The position numbers and the translations under genes are program-made. 64,000 bases of DNA, from assembly GCA_963590525.1 (NCBI GenBank), contig CAVAPV010000004.1, positions 1-64,000 on the forward strand, in the 5' to 3' direction. Numbering within the stretch: the stretch's first letter is position 1; each line of letters opens with the position of its first letter. The notes beneath the pieces are model-generated. The model did not search any database. It was given only the letters and a program-made list of their open reading frames with translations, and was not told the DNA's origin. Origin of the DNA: W2P13-069 sp963590525 (GTDB lineage: Bacteria > Actinomycetota > Coriobacteriia > Coriobacteriales > QAMH01). Positions 16,978 through 26,054 of this stretch are shown one piece after another.

Positions 16978-17374
16978 AGCTAAGCGCCCCTCCCGGTCTG
17001 GGAGCTGCAAGCTCTTTTTGGTTTCTCCTTTTCCTCATTTGCACTGCCGGCCTTGGGCTCCTTGCAGCCTAGAGCCGGCAGTGTCCTTGTATGTGCACAG
17101 CAAAGCACACGCAGCGCGACATGGCACGCGACTGCACATCATGGGGATTGCCCCATGAGAGCTATCCGGCATCAAGAAGCCAAGCTTTTTATCTGCTTGA
17201 AACAATATGGACGTCGGCAGCGTCTAACCTAACATGGTTTGGTTTATGCGCCGCATGCGCTATCTGACGTGCAGCTTGAGGGGCTTTGCGCGTGCATCAG
17301 GACGCAAAAGGCGGGTATATACGCTACTGTGTGAGGTTATAACTGCCTGACTAGCCTTATCTCAAGGGGATTTT
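16978..17374 (+). other. spacer with hairpins before symporter gene
   Basis: This 397-bp spacer has no supported gene. A small hairpin near 16990-17015 is followed by T-rich sequence (17014-17038) and may terminate the zinc-ribbon transcript. A 10-bp stem with an inner helix (17042-17051 with 17074-17083) comes next, then a 7-bp CATGGGG/CCCCATG hairpin (17140-17157). I looked for a glycine riboswitch, common before this symporter family, and did not find its conserved core. Confidence 0.45.
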
Positions 17375-18826
17375 ATGGATATCGTTCAGCTGCTCAATGA
17401 CATCGACGCCGCCGTCTGGGGCGTCCCCATGATCTTGTTCTTGGTAGGCACGCACCTCTACTTCACGGTGCGCATGAAGTTCATCCAGCGAAAGCTGCCC
17501 CTGGCTATCAAAAAATCCTTCATAGGTGGCGGGGATGAAGAAGGCGACATCACCCCCTTCCAGGCGCTTGCCACCGCACTTGCTGCCACCATCGGCACCG
17601 GCTCCATCGTTGGCGTTGCCACGGCCATCCTCTCTGGCGGTCCTGGCTCGCTGTTTTGGATGTGGATCATCGGCATGCTGGGCATGGCCACCAAATATGC
17701 AGAGATCTTTGCCGCCGTGCGCTACCGCGTCAAAGATGCCAAGGGAGAGATGATCGGCGGCGCCATGTACATCTGGGACCGCGCCTTTATCAAAAACGGC
17801 AAGCGCCCTTGGTGGGCAAAGCTTGGCGCTGTGCTCTTTGCGCTGTTCATGGCCATCGCCGCTATCGGCACTGGCTGCGCCGTTCAATCCAGCGCTATCA
17901 CGGGCATCATCACCTCAAGCGGCCTTGAGGCCCCCAACTGGCTTTTGGGCCTTATCATCGCCATCTTGGTGGCTATCGTCATCTTTGGCGGCGTGCAGAC
18001 CATCTCCAAGGTCTGCGAGAAGCTGGTCCCCTTCATGGCCGTGGCCTACGGCTTGGGATGCATCATCATTCTGATTATGAACAACGGCGTGCTGCTTGAC
18101 GCCATCGCGCTGGTCTTCCAATGCGCGTTTACCCCGCACGCGGCCTTTGGCGGCGCCGTGGGCAGCGGCGTGATCGCCGCCATGCAGTTTGGCGCAGCCC
18201 GCGGCCTGTTCTCTAACGAAGCCGGTATGGGCACCGCGGCTATCATCGCTGCAGCAGCTAAGACCAAAAACCCCTCCGAGCAAGCTCTCATCGGCATGAC
18301 CGGTGTCTTTTGGTCCACCGGCCTCATCTGCGTGCTCTCTGGTTTGGTGCTTATCTGCACCATGCTGGGCAACCCGCAGATCCAGGCAGAGATCCTGGCC
18401 AACCCCTCGCTCTACACCGGCGCCAAGCTTGCCAGCACCGCGTTTGCGACCATTCCCTACATCGGCACGCCCGTGCTCGTCTTGGGCCTGTGCACTTTTG
18501 CGTACTCCACCATCTTGGGCTGGGGTTACTACGGATCGCGCTGCGTCACCTATCTCTTTGGTGCTGCAGGCGTGAAGCCCTACCAGGCCATCTACGTCAT
18601 CGGCGCGTTCTTGGGCGCTATCGGCATCGGAGACTTGGTCTGGACCATCGCAGACATCACCAACGCCTTGATGGCCATCCCCAACCTCATCGTCATCCTG
18701 CTGTTGTCCGGCGTCATCGCCAAAGAAACCGACCACTACGTCTACGACGACAACATGGACGAGCTTGACGAGCGACACATCCCCACCATGGCAGAGCTCG
18801 AAGAGAACTACCACGAGGAGCGTTAA
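17375..18826 (+). CDS. alanine/glycine:cation symporter (AGCS family)
   Basis: This 483-residue membrane protein moves alanine or glycine into the cell with Na+ or H+. It has about ten hydrophobic segments and AGCS landmarks: FQALATALAATIGTGSIVGVATAI after the first loop, GGPGSLFWMWIIGMLGMATKYAEI, GGAMYIWD and FSNEAGMGTAAIIAAAA. Length is normal for the family. CAAGGGG precedes the ATG. It is a single-gene unit ending before a bidirectional hairpin. Confidence 0.93.
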   Translation: MDIVQLLNDIDAAVWGVPMILFLVGTHLYFTVRMKFIQRKLPLAIKKSFIGGGDEEGDITPFQALATALAATIGTGSIVGVATAILSGGPGSLFWMWIIGMLGMATKYAEIFAAVRYRVKDAKGEMIGGAMYIWDRAFIKNGKRPWWAKLGAVLFALFMAIAAIGTGCAVQSSAITGIITSSGLEAPNWLLGLIIAILVAIVIFGGVQTISKVCEKLVPFMAVAYGLGCIIILIMNNGVLLDAIALVFQCAFTPHAAFGGAVGSGVIAAMQFGAARGLFSNEAGMGTAAIIAAAAKTKNPSEQALIGMTGVFWSTGLICVLSGLVLICTMLGNPQIQAEILANPSLYTGAKLASTAFATIPYIGTPVLVLGLCTFAYSTILGWGYYGSRCVTYLFGAAGVKPYQAIYVIGAFLGAIGIGDLVWTIADITNALMAIPNLIVILLLSGVIAKETDHYVYDDNMDELDERHIPTMAELEENYHEER

Positions 18827-18926
18827 AGGAGCAAGGCGCGCGATAACAGCGCCGCTTTCTTGTAGCTGCCCAGACGCCATGAGGTCTTTGGGCGCAAGCG
18901 CTACCCAAACAGCAACGACACCCGCT

Positions 18927-18961
18927 AAAGAGCCGCTGGCCGCTACAGGCTGGCGGCTCTT
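18927..18961. terminator. hairpin between convergent genes
   Basis: A 9-bp stem (18928-18936 with 18953-18961) lies 100 bp after the symporter stop and contains the stop codon of the opposing flavoprotein gene at 18943. It could serve both strands; T runs are short. Confidence 0.5.
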
Positions 18962-20100
18962 CCTGCTGTGATGCCGCTTGTCCATGCCCAATGCAGGTTG
19001 TAGCCGCCGCAGGGGCCGTCCACGTCCAAGCACTCGCCGCAGGCATACAGACCGGACACTAACACGGACTCCATGGTCTCGCTGTCAAACTGATCCACGC
19101 AAGCGCCGCCGCGCGTAACCTGTGCCTGCTTGGGGTTGGCAGGCCCCACCACGTCGAGCTTGAAGCTCTTGGGCATGCAAGCCATGCGCGTGATGCCGCG
19201 CTCGTCAAAAACATCGTCTGGGCGGCAATTGTTAGCGCGGATGAGCATGCGATTAACCTGCGGATGAAAGATGCCGCACATAAGCTCGCCGTAGTTGGCC
19301 GCCTTGGTAGCGCGCTGCTTGAGCACATGATGCAGACGCTCCTCTGTCATAGAGGGGATGAAGTCGATGCGCAACGTCTGCCCTTCTTGGATATAGCGGC
19401 TAGCGCTGAGCGCCACAATCCCGCTCACGCCGTAATCTCTAAAGAGCAGCTCGCCCGCCTCCTCGAAGACGACCTCTTTGCTATCCGGCGCGGTGAGCTT
19501 GACGTTTGCGCGCACGCGCACGCCACTCAAACCGCGCAGGTCTTTAGTATCGGTCTCGATGGGACAGAGTATGGGTTCGCTATCTGCAAGCCTATGGCCG
19601 CAGCCACCCAAAAGGCGCGATCCGCCACCGCAGGCAACGATGACTTTATCGGCATGCACGGCGCCTGCATCTTTGACGTTGAGGCTAAAGCCATCTTGCT
19701 CTGTGCAAATGCCCTTGATCTTGGCTTGGGTCAAGATCCTGACGCCTGCGCGATCGCATGCCAGCCGCAAGACATCCAAAACGCTGTTAGCTGCGTTAGA
19801 GAGCGGATAAACGCGGCCCTCGCGCTCTTCTACGGTAAAAAGCCCCAGCTCAAAGAACCAATCTCTCACCGGCTGTGGGCCCAGCTGCTCAAGAGCCTTG
19901 GTGGTAAAAGCGCCATTGTGGTAATCGGCAGAGCTAAGCTGCATGTTGGTAAGATTGCAGCGGCCATTGCCCGTTGCCAAGATCTTCTTGCCCACGCGGT
20001 CTTGAGCCTCGTACACCGTGACATGGCAGTCTTCTTGCGCCGCAGCAATAGCTGCCGCCAATCCAGATGCTCCGCCGCCGATTACCGCGATCTCTCTCAC
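18943..20100 (-). CDS. BaiN/HI0933-type FAD-dependent oxidoreductase
   Basis: This 385-residue flavoprotein opens with the Rossmann FAD motif (IAVIGGGASGLAAAIAAA) and has the family motif LATGNGRCNLTNM. It ends with GPCGGYNLHWAWTSGITAG, the second FAD-binding region. Members (YhiN, HI0933, BaiN) are flavoprotein reductases; BaiN has been linked to bile acid reduction, but most relatives have unknown substrates. The GTG at 20100 follows AGAGGAG; the longer open frame to 20568 is the antisense of asd and has no homology. Confidence 0.85.
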   Translation of the reverse strand: MREIAVIGGGASGLAAAIAAAQEDCHVTVYEAQDRVGKKILATGNGRCNLTNMQLSSADYHNGAFTTKALEQLGPQPVRDWFFELGLFTVEEREGRVYPLSNAANSVLDVLRLACDRAGVRILTQAKIKGICTEQDGFSLNVKDAGAVHADKVIVACGGGSRLLGGCGHRLADSEPILCPIETDTKDLRGLSGVRVRANVKLTAPDSKEVVFEEAGELLFRDYGVSGIVALSASRYIQEGQTLRIDFIPSMTEERLHHVLKQRATKAANYGELMCGIFHPQVNRMLIRANNCRPDDVFDERGITRMACMPKSFKLDVVGPANPKQAQVTRGGACVDQFDSETMESVLVSGLYACGECLDVDGPCGGYNLHWAWTSGITAGRAASL

Positions 20101-20293
20101 AAGGGCTCCTCTCATATCTGTTGGCCATACAAAAGGATACCCTCCACAAGGCACCTGCCATGCGCGCGTCTTTGCCCTCAGGCGAAAAACCAACCCCACT
20201 CCCCCGCTGGGCACGTTGCAAAACAAGGGCGCACCCGCAGCGGCGGTATCATAGGCGCAACTTAGCCAACCTTGTCTATGGGAGGAACCGATC

Positions 20294-21370
20294 ATGGCTT
20301 GGACCAAACCTATGCCCGCCAACCCCGTCGTAGCTGTTGCCGGTGCCACCGGCGCCGTTGGCCGCGAGATGCTCAAGTGCCTTGAGGAGCTGGATTTTCC
20401 CGCAAGCGAGGTTCGCGTCCTGGCTTCTGCGCGCTCTGCCGGCCAAAAGCTCCCCTTTGCAGGCTGCGGCCAAGTTCCCGCAGGCGAGCTTACCGTCCAA
20501 GAGATGACCGACGAGGCTTTTGAGGGCGTCGATATCGCGCTCTTCTCTGCCGGAGCGTCCATCTCCAAGAAGTTCCGCCAGGCTGTTTACGACGCCGGCG
20601 CCGTCATGATCGACAACTCCTCTGCCTTCCGCGTCGAGCCCGATGTTCCGCTGGTCGTGCCCGAGGTCAACGCAGATGCCATCGCCAAGCACAACGGCGT
20701 CATCGCCAACCCCAACTGCACCACCATCCAGATGGTCGTCGCGCTCGAGCCGCTGCGCAAGCTTGGCCATATCGACCGCATCATCGTGAGCAGCTACCAG
20801 TCCTCGTCGGGCGCAGGCGCCAAGGGCATGGAGGAGCTGCAAACGCAAACCGGACAGCTGCTTGCTGGCGAGCCGTTTGAGCCCAAGGCCTTTGCGCACC
20901 AGATCGCCTTCAACTGCATCCCTCACATCGACGTCTTTGTAGAAGGTGACTACCTCAAAGACGTGCCCGAGGGTTACACCAAAGAAGAGTGGAAGATGGT
21001 CTTAGAGACCAAGAAGATCTTTGAGGACAACAGCGTCGAGGTCGCTCCCACCTGCGTGCGCGTGCCCGTTTTGCGCTGCCACAGCGAGAGCATCAACATC
21101 GAGTTCGACCGCCCGGTAAGCGTAGAGGACGTCAAGGCCGCGTTGGCCGCAGGCACACATGTGACCCTGGAAGACGACCCCGCCAACAACGTCTACCCCA
21201 TGCCCGCGCTGCATGCAGGATCCTTTGAGACCTTTGTGGGCCGTGTGCGCCGTGACGCCACTGTTTCTGGAGACAGAGGCATCGCCATGTGGGTTGTGGC
21301 TGACCAGCTCTTGCGTGGCGCCGCTCTCAACGCCGTCTACATCGCCCAAGCGCTGCTGCCGCAGGACTAA
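20294..21370 (+). CDS. asd: aspartate-semialdehyde dehydrogenase
   Basis: This 358-residue enzyme reduces aspartyl phosphate to aspartate semialdehyde with NADPH, the branch point to lysine, threonine, methionine and the cell wall. It has the NADP motif GATGAVGREM, the active-site Cys in NPNCTT (C142), the FNCIPHID segment and the acid/base His in LRCHSES. Length matches the family. GGGAGGAA precedes the ATG. It is monocistronic by its own terminator. The last codons and the stop are part of a tandem duplication that continues into the spacer. Confidence 0.95.
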   Translation: MAWTKPMPANPVVAVAGATGAVGREMLKCLEELDFPASEVRVLASARSAGQKLPFAGCGQVPAGELTVQEMTDEAFEGVDIALFSAGASISKKFRQAVYDAGAVMIDNSSAFRVEPDVPLVVPEVNADAIAKHNGVIANPNCTTIQMVVALEPLRKLGHIDRIIVSSYQSSSGAGAKGMEELQTQTGQLLAGEPFEPKAFAHQIAFNCIPHIDVFVEGDYLKDVPEGYTKEEWKMVLETKKIFEDNSVEVAPTCVRVPVLRCHSESINIEFDRPVSVEDVKAALAAGTHVTLEDDPANNVYPMPALHAGSFETFVGRVRRDATVSGDRGIAMWVVADQLLRGAALNAVYIAQALLPQD

Positions 21371-21462
21371 GACTGCTGCAAGGTTACACAGCTGCAGCTG
21401 CAACCTCAGCTGCCGCAGGACTAAGGCTGCTGCAAGGTTACACAGCTGCAACCTCAGCTGCC
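21355..21462 (+). repeat. 54-bp tandem duplication over the asd stop
   Basis: The 17 bases at 21355-21371, spanning the last asd codons and stop, recur at 21409-21425. The copies continue together for about 50 bases, with one substitution and a GCAGCT hexamer missing in the second. The copy does not change the protein because the stop lies in the first unit. Confidence 0.75.
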
Positions 21463-21476
21463 GTCGCAACTAACAA

Positions 21477-21513
21477 GGGAGCGAGGACTTAGATCCCCGC
21501 TCCCTCTTCTTTT
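21477..21513 (+). terminator. intrinsic terminator of asd
   Basis: A 7-bp GC-rich stem (GGGAGCG at 21477-21483, CGCTCCC at 21498-21504) is followed by TCTTCTTTT. It ends the asd transcript just beyond the tandem duplication. Confidence 0.8.
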
Positions 21514-21558
21514 GCCTAGACGGCAAACTATCCGTTGACTCGACTCGCCTTGCCAGCG

Positions 21559-24500
21559 CTACTTGCTCTGGTCGACCTCTTGAGCCGCCTTGGCCTTTTG
21601 CTCTTCTTGATTGCTAAACGCCACGGCGATCATGAGCTTGATGCGGTTGAGCTGGTTGACCTCAGAAGCACCGGGGTCGTAGTCCACCGCAACGATGTTG
21701 GTCTGCGGATACCTGCGGCGCAACTCCTTGATCACGGCCTTGCCTACAACGTGGTTGGGCAGGCAGGCAAAGGGTTGAGCGCACACGATATTAGGCGTGC
21801 CGCCGCGGATGAGCTCGACCATCTCGCCGGTGAGCAGCCAGCCCTCGCCCATGGTGTTGCAAAGGTCCAAGATCTCTCGTGCACCTTCGGCCGTCTCCCA
21901 GATGGTCCCAAAGGGCTCGAACCTCTGGCTTGCAGCAAGCGCTTCTCGTATGGGCTTGCGCAAATGCTCCAGATAATTGACCAGGTTTTTGAAGACGATG
22001 TAGTTCTTCTTGTTGGGAACCAGCTCCTCGTGACGGTACACGCGGTTGGCCAAGCCAAACAAGAAGAAGTCAACCAGACCCGGGACGTTGGCCTCGCAGC
22101 CTTCGGCCTCGATCTGCTCAACCAGCTGATTGTTGGCCGTGGGGTGGAACTTGACCAAGATCTCTCCCACGACACCCACGCGCGGTTTGCTGCCAAAGTC
22201 AACGCAAGGCAGCTCGTCAAACTCCTTGATGATCTTGGGGTAGAGCTTTTTGGCCTCGCGCAGCTTCATGCCGGCGATGTTGTCCTTGAGATAATCCATC
22301 CACTTGCGGAACAGCTTCTGCGTGCTGCCGGGCACCGCCTCGTAAGGGCGGATGCGGTAGAGCAGCATCATCATCAAATCGCCCAAAAGCAATGCAGGGA
22401 TGGCGCTCTTGAGCATGGCAGGAGTGAGCTCCCAACCGCTGTTGCTCTCGTTAGTAGAACCGAGCGCCAGTGCGATGACGGGAACATGACCATAGCCAGC
22501 CTCTTTGAGTGCCTTGCGGATAAGGCTGATGTAATTGGTGGCACGGCAGCCGCCGCCCGTTTGCGTGATAAGCAGCGCGGTGTGGTCCATATCGTATTTG
22601 CCAGATAAGACCGCTTCCATCATCTGACCGGTGACCAAGATAGACGGATAGCAGATGTCATTGTTCACGAACTTGAGACCAACATCCACAGCACCCGGGT
22701 CAACCGCGGGCAGAAGCTTGAGGTTGTAGCCGTGGTAGGCAAAGATGGGCTCCAGGATCTCAAAGTGGATGGGCGCCATCTGCGGCGCAAGGATGGTCCA
22801 CTTCTCGTCTTTCATGCGCTTGGTAAACTCCGCGCGCGGGAACTTGGTGCTGGCTGCCTCGCGCTGCACGTCCAGCTTGCCCGTGGGCGAGCAACCGCAG
22901 ACTTTGAGGTTGTCGTAGATCGACTTCTCCAAAGCATCGTTGTCCACCATGTTGCGGCCGTCACTTTGCTGCTTAAGCGCAGCAAGAAGAGAGCGCAGGC
23001 GAATACGCGCGGCACCGAGGTTGCTCACCTCGTCGATCTTGAGGCAGGTGTAGACCTTGCCGCTTGCCTCCAAGATCTCCTGTACCTCGTCTGTTGTGAG
23101 GGCATCCAGACCACAACCAAAACTATTGAGCTGGATCATATCCAAATCGTTGCGCTGAGTAACGACCTTAGCCGCGCGGTAGAGACGCGTATGGTACATC
23201 CACTGGTCATAAACGCGTAGGTCGCGCTCCACACAGCCCAGATGCGCAACAGAGTCCTCTGTGAGTACGGCAAGCCCGTAGCTTGTGATGAGCTCAGGGA
23301 TAGCATGGTTGATCTCGCGGTCGTTGTGATAGGGGCGACCTGCCAAGACGATGCCGTGGCTACCCGTCTCTTCAAGCCAGGACAAGACCTCCTCGCCTTT
23401 AGCGCGCATTGCAGCCTTGAAGCCCTCGTCAACACCCCAGGCAACCTCGACTGCATCGTTTATCTCCTCTTTAGAGGGGAACAGATCGCGTGCCACATCC
23501 ACACCGCGCGCGGCGAGCTGCTCGCGGCGTTTGACATTGAGCTGCTCGTACAAGCGCAGCTTAAGCGCCTCTTTGTCGTGGTAAGGCAAAAACGGGTTGA
23601 GGAAGTCGATGTCGCTCGTGCGCAGCTCGTCGACATTGAGCTTGAGCGCCTCGCTGTAGCTCATGACGATGGGGCAGTTGTAGTGGTTGTTGGCCGTTTC
23701 GTCCTCGCTGCGCTCCCAGCGTGCGCACGGCATCCAGATGAAGTCGATATCGCGTGCAAGCAGATCCATGATGTGGCCGTGAGACAGCTTTGCCGGATAG
23801 CACACGCTCTCGGACGGCATAGACTCGATGCCGGCCTCGTAGGTTTTCTTGTTGCTGGGCGCAGACAGCTCCACGTGGTAGCCCAGCGTGGTAAACAAGC
23901 TGTGCCAAAACGGGTAGTTCTCGTACATGTTGAGCGCGCGCGGGATGCCCACCGATCCATATTTGGCCTCGCTGCGCGGCAAGACCTCGCGGTCAAAGAG
24001 CAGTTTCTCCTTGAACTCGAAGAGATTGGGAACCTTGGCCGCGGCATCTGCATGGCCAGCGCCCTTCTCGCAGCGGTTGCCCGTGATAAAGCGGCGACGC
24101 TTGCCCGTGGCCTCGTCTTTGCCAAAGTCGTTGATGGTGAGCAGGCACTTGTTATCACATTTTTGGCAGCGCACGGTGGTGTGTTTGACCTCGATGAGAT
24201 CGATCTGGGCCGGGGTCAAAAGCTTGGAGCCCTCCCCTGTTGCGCGGTCGCGCGCCAAGAGCGCTGCGCCGTAGGCACCCATGTTGCCGGCGATATCCGG
24301 GCGCACGGCCTCGTGTCCAGCCAGGTTCTCAAACGCGCGCAAGACGGCGTCGTTTAAGAAGGTGCCGCCTTGGACGATGACCTTATCGCCCAGCTCGCTT
24401 GCATCGCGCAGTTTGATGACCTTGAACAGCGCGTTCTTGATGACGGAGTAGCTCAAGCCGGCAGAAATGTCGCCAACGGTGGCGCCCTCTTTTTGGGCCT

Positions 24501-26013
24501 GCTTGACGCGGGAGTTCATAAAGACCGTGCAGCGGCTGCCCAAGTCAACCGGAGCGGTTGCATGCAGCGCCTCTTTGGCAAAGTCCTGGACGCTGTAACC
24601 CAAGCTGCTGGCAAAGGCCTCGATAAAGGATCCGCAGCCAGATGAGCAGGCCTCGTTGAGCATGATGTGCTCGATGACGCCATCCTTGACGCGCAGGCAC
24701 TTCATATCCTGGCCGCCAATATCCAAGATGAACTCGACGCCGGGGAGCATCTCTTGCGCACCGCGCAAGTGGGCAACCGTCTCGATCTCTCCGCTATCTG
24801 CTTTGACGGCTTCGAGCAAGAGGCCTTCGCCGTAGCCGGTGACGGTGGTGTGACCCAGCTCTACCAGCAGGTTTCCGCTGTCGTCTTTGGGCATGGCATC
24901 CCAAAACTCGCCCAGCATGCGGCGGCAGGTACCCAAGACATCGCCTTTGTTAGAAGCGTAAAAGCTCTTGAGCAGCTCTCCGTCTTGACCGATCAGCGCG
25001 CTTTTGAGCGTTGTAGAGCCAGCGTCGATTCCCAAGTAGACCTTGCCGCGATACGACGCGAGGTCTGCACGGGGCACGGCATGCTTGGCATGACGCTCGT
25101 TGAATTTGCGATACTCGTCCTCGTTGGCAAACAAGGGGTCAAGGCGTACGACCTCGCTGCCCTGGATGTCTCCCAAGTCGTGCAGGCGCTTCTCGACTTC
25201 GCTCAGCGTGAGAACCTCGTCGTTTTTGCCGCTTGAGATCGCAGCGCCGCGAGCCACAAAAAGGTGGCTGTCTTGCGGTTCTACGGTGGTTTCATCGGTA
25301 AGGCCCAAGGTCTCTACAAAACGCGCCTTGAGCTCGGAGAGGTAGTGCAGCGGGCCACCCAAGAACGCCACATTGCCGTGGATGGGGCGGCCGCAAGCCA
25401 AACCGGAGATGGTCTGCGTGACCACAGACTGGAAGATGGAGGCGGCGATGTCCTCTTTCTTAGCGCCCTCGTTGAGCAACGGCTGGACATCGGTCTTGGC
25501 AAAGACGCCGCAACGCGATGCAATGGGGTAGATGATCGTATGGTTCTTGGCGAGCTCATTGAGACCGCCGGCATCCGTATCCAAAAGGCTTGCCATCTGG
25601 TCGATAAACGCTCCCGTGCCGCCGGCGCAGGTGCCGTTCATGCGCTGCTCGATACCGCCGTCAAAGTAAATGATCTTAGCGTCTTCTCCGCCAAGCTCGA
25701 TCGCGACATCTGTTTGGGGGATGAGTGCCTCGACAGCATGCTTGTCTGCAATGACCTCCTGGATAAAGGGAACCTTGAGCCAGCCGGCCAAAAGCAGGCC
25801 GCCGCTACCGGTGATGGTCACCGCCGCCGGAACATCTCCCACCTGCTTGAGGGCTTCCGCGACGATCTCTATGACCGTGGCGCGGACGTCGGAGTGGTGA
25901 CGGCGGTAGACGGAGTAGGCCACGTTGTCTGCCGCGTCCAATGCGAGCAGCTTGACGGTGGTCGACCCGACATCGATGCCGATACGGAGCGTGCCATTAG
26001 AAGTTGCTGTCAT
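21559..26013 (-). CDS. double-ATPase 2-hydroxyacyl-CoA dehydratase activase-like protein
   Basis: This 1484-residue protein has two BadF/BadG/BcrA/BcrD-type ASKHA ATPase domains. Their phosphate-1 loops are IGIDVGSTTVKLL near residue 11 and LGIDAGSTTLKSA near 320. The second domain has NEACSSGCGSFIEA, whose cysteines carry the [4Fe-4S] cluster in activators of 2-hydroxyglutaryl-CoA dehydratase. A DUF2229 domain and a HgdB-like C-terminal region with several cysteines follow. Known activators couple ATP hydrolysis to low-potential electron transfer; the reaction of these large fusions is not established. ATG 26013 has GGAGG upstream; a TTG at 26031 is possible. The PFL-family gene is 41 bp upstream. 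Confidence 0.85.
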   Translation of the reverse strand: MTATSNGTLRIGIDVGSTTVKLLALDAADNVAYSVYRRHHSDVRATVIEIVAEALKQVGDVPAAVTITGSGGLLLAGWLKVPFIQEVIADKHAVEALIPQTDVAIELGGEDAKIIYFDGGIEQRMNGTCAGGTGAFIDQMASLLDTDAGGLNELAKNHTIIYPIASRCGVFAKTDVQPLLNEGAKKEDIAASIFQSVVTQTISGLACGRPIHGNVAFLGGPLHYLSELKARFVETLGLTDETTVEPQDSHLFVARGAAISSGKNDEVLTLSEVEKRLHDLGDIQGSEVVRLDPLFANEDEYRKFNERHAKHAVPRADLASYRGKVYLGIDAGSTTLKSALIGQDGELLKSFYASNKGDVLGTCRRMLGEFWDAMPKDDSGNLLVELGHTTVTGYGEGLLLEAVKADSGEIETVAHLRGAQEMLPGVEFILDIGGQDMKCLRVKDGVIEHIMLNEACSSGCGSFIEAFASSLGYSVQDFAKEALHATAPVDLGSRCTVFMNSRVKQAQKEGATVGDISAGLSYSVIKNALFKVIKLRDASELGDKVIVQGGTFLNDAVLRAFENLAGHEAVRPDIAGNMGAYGAALLARDRATGEGSKLLTPAQIDLIEVKHTTVRCQKCDNKCLLTINDFGKDEATGKRRRFITGNRCEKGAGHADAAAKVPNLFEFKEKLLFDREVLPRSEAKYGSVGIPRALNMYENYPFWHSLFTTLGYHVELSAPSNKKTYEAGIESMPSESVCYPAKLSHGHIMDLLARDIDFIWMPCARWERSEDETANNHYNCPIVMSYSEALKLNVDELRTSDIDFLNPFLPYHDKEALKLRLYEQLNVKRREQLAARGVDVARDLFPSKEEINDAVEVAWGVDEGFKAAMRAKGEEVLSWLEETGSHGIVLAGRPYHNDREINHAIPELITSYGLAVLTEDSVAHLGCVERDLRVYDQWMYHTRLYRAAKVVTQRNDLDMIQLNSFGCGLDALTTDEVQEILEASGKVYTCLKIDEVSNLGAARIRLRSLLAALKQQSDGRNMVDNDALEKSIYDNLKVCGCSPTGKLDVQREAASTKFPRAEFTKRMKDEKWTILAPQMAPIHFEILEPIFAYHGYNLKLLPAVDPGAVDVGLKFVNNDICYPSILVTGQMMEAVLSGKYDMDHTALLITQTGGGCRATNYISLIRKALKEAGYGHVPVIALALGSTNESNSGWELTPAMLKSAIPALLLGDLMMMLLYRIRPYEAVPGSTQKLFRKWMDYLKDNIAGMKLREAKKLYPKIIKEFDELPCVDFGSKPRVGVVGEILVKFHPTANNQLVEQIEAEGCEANVPGLVDFFLFGLANRVYRHEELVPNKKNYIVFKNLVNYLEHLRKPIREALAASQRFEPFGTIWETAEGAREILDLCNTMGEGWLLTGEMVELIRGGTPNIVCAQPFACLPNHVVGKAVIKELRRRYPQTNIVAVDYDPGASEVNQLNRIKLMIAVAFSNQEEQKAKAAQEVDQSK

Positions 26014-26054
26014 GTAGTCTCGATCCTCCAAGGAGCTTTTGTACGAGGTGATCC

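Noticed and set aside
16978..17374. possible glycine riboswitch before the alanine/glycine symporter
   Set aside because: No tandem aptamer core was found; only unrelated hairpins are present.
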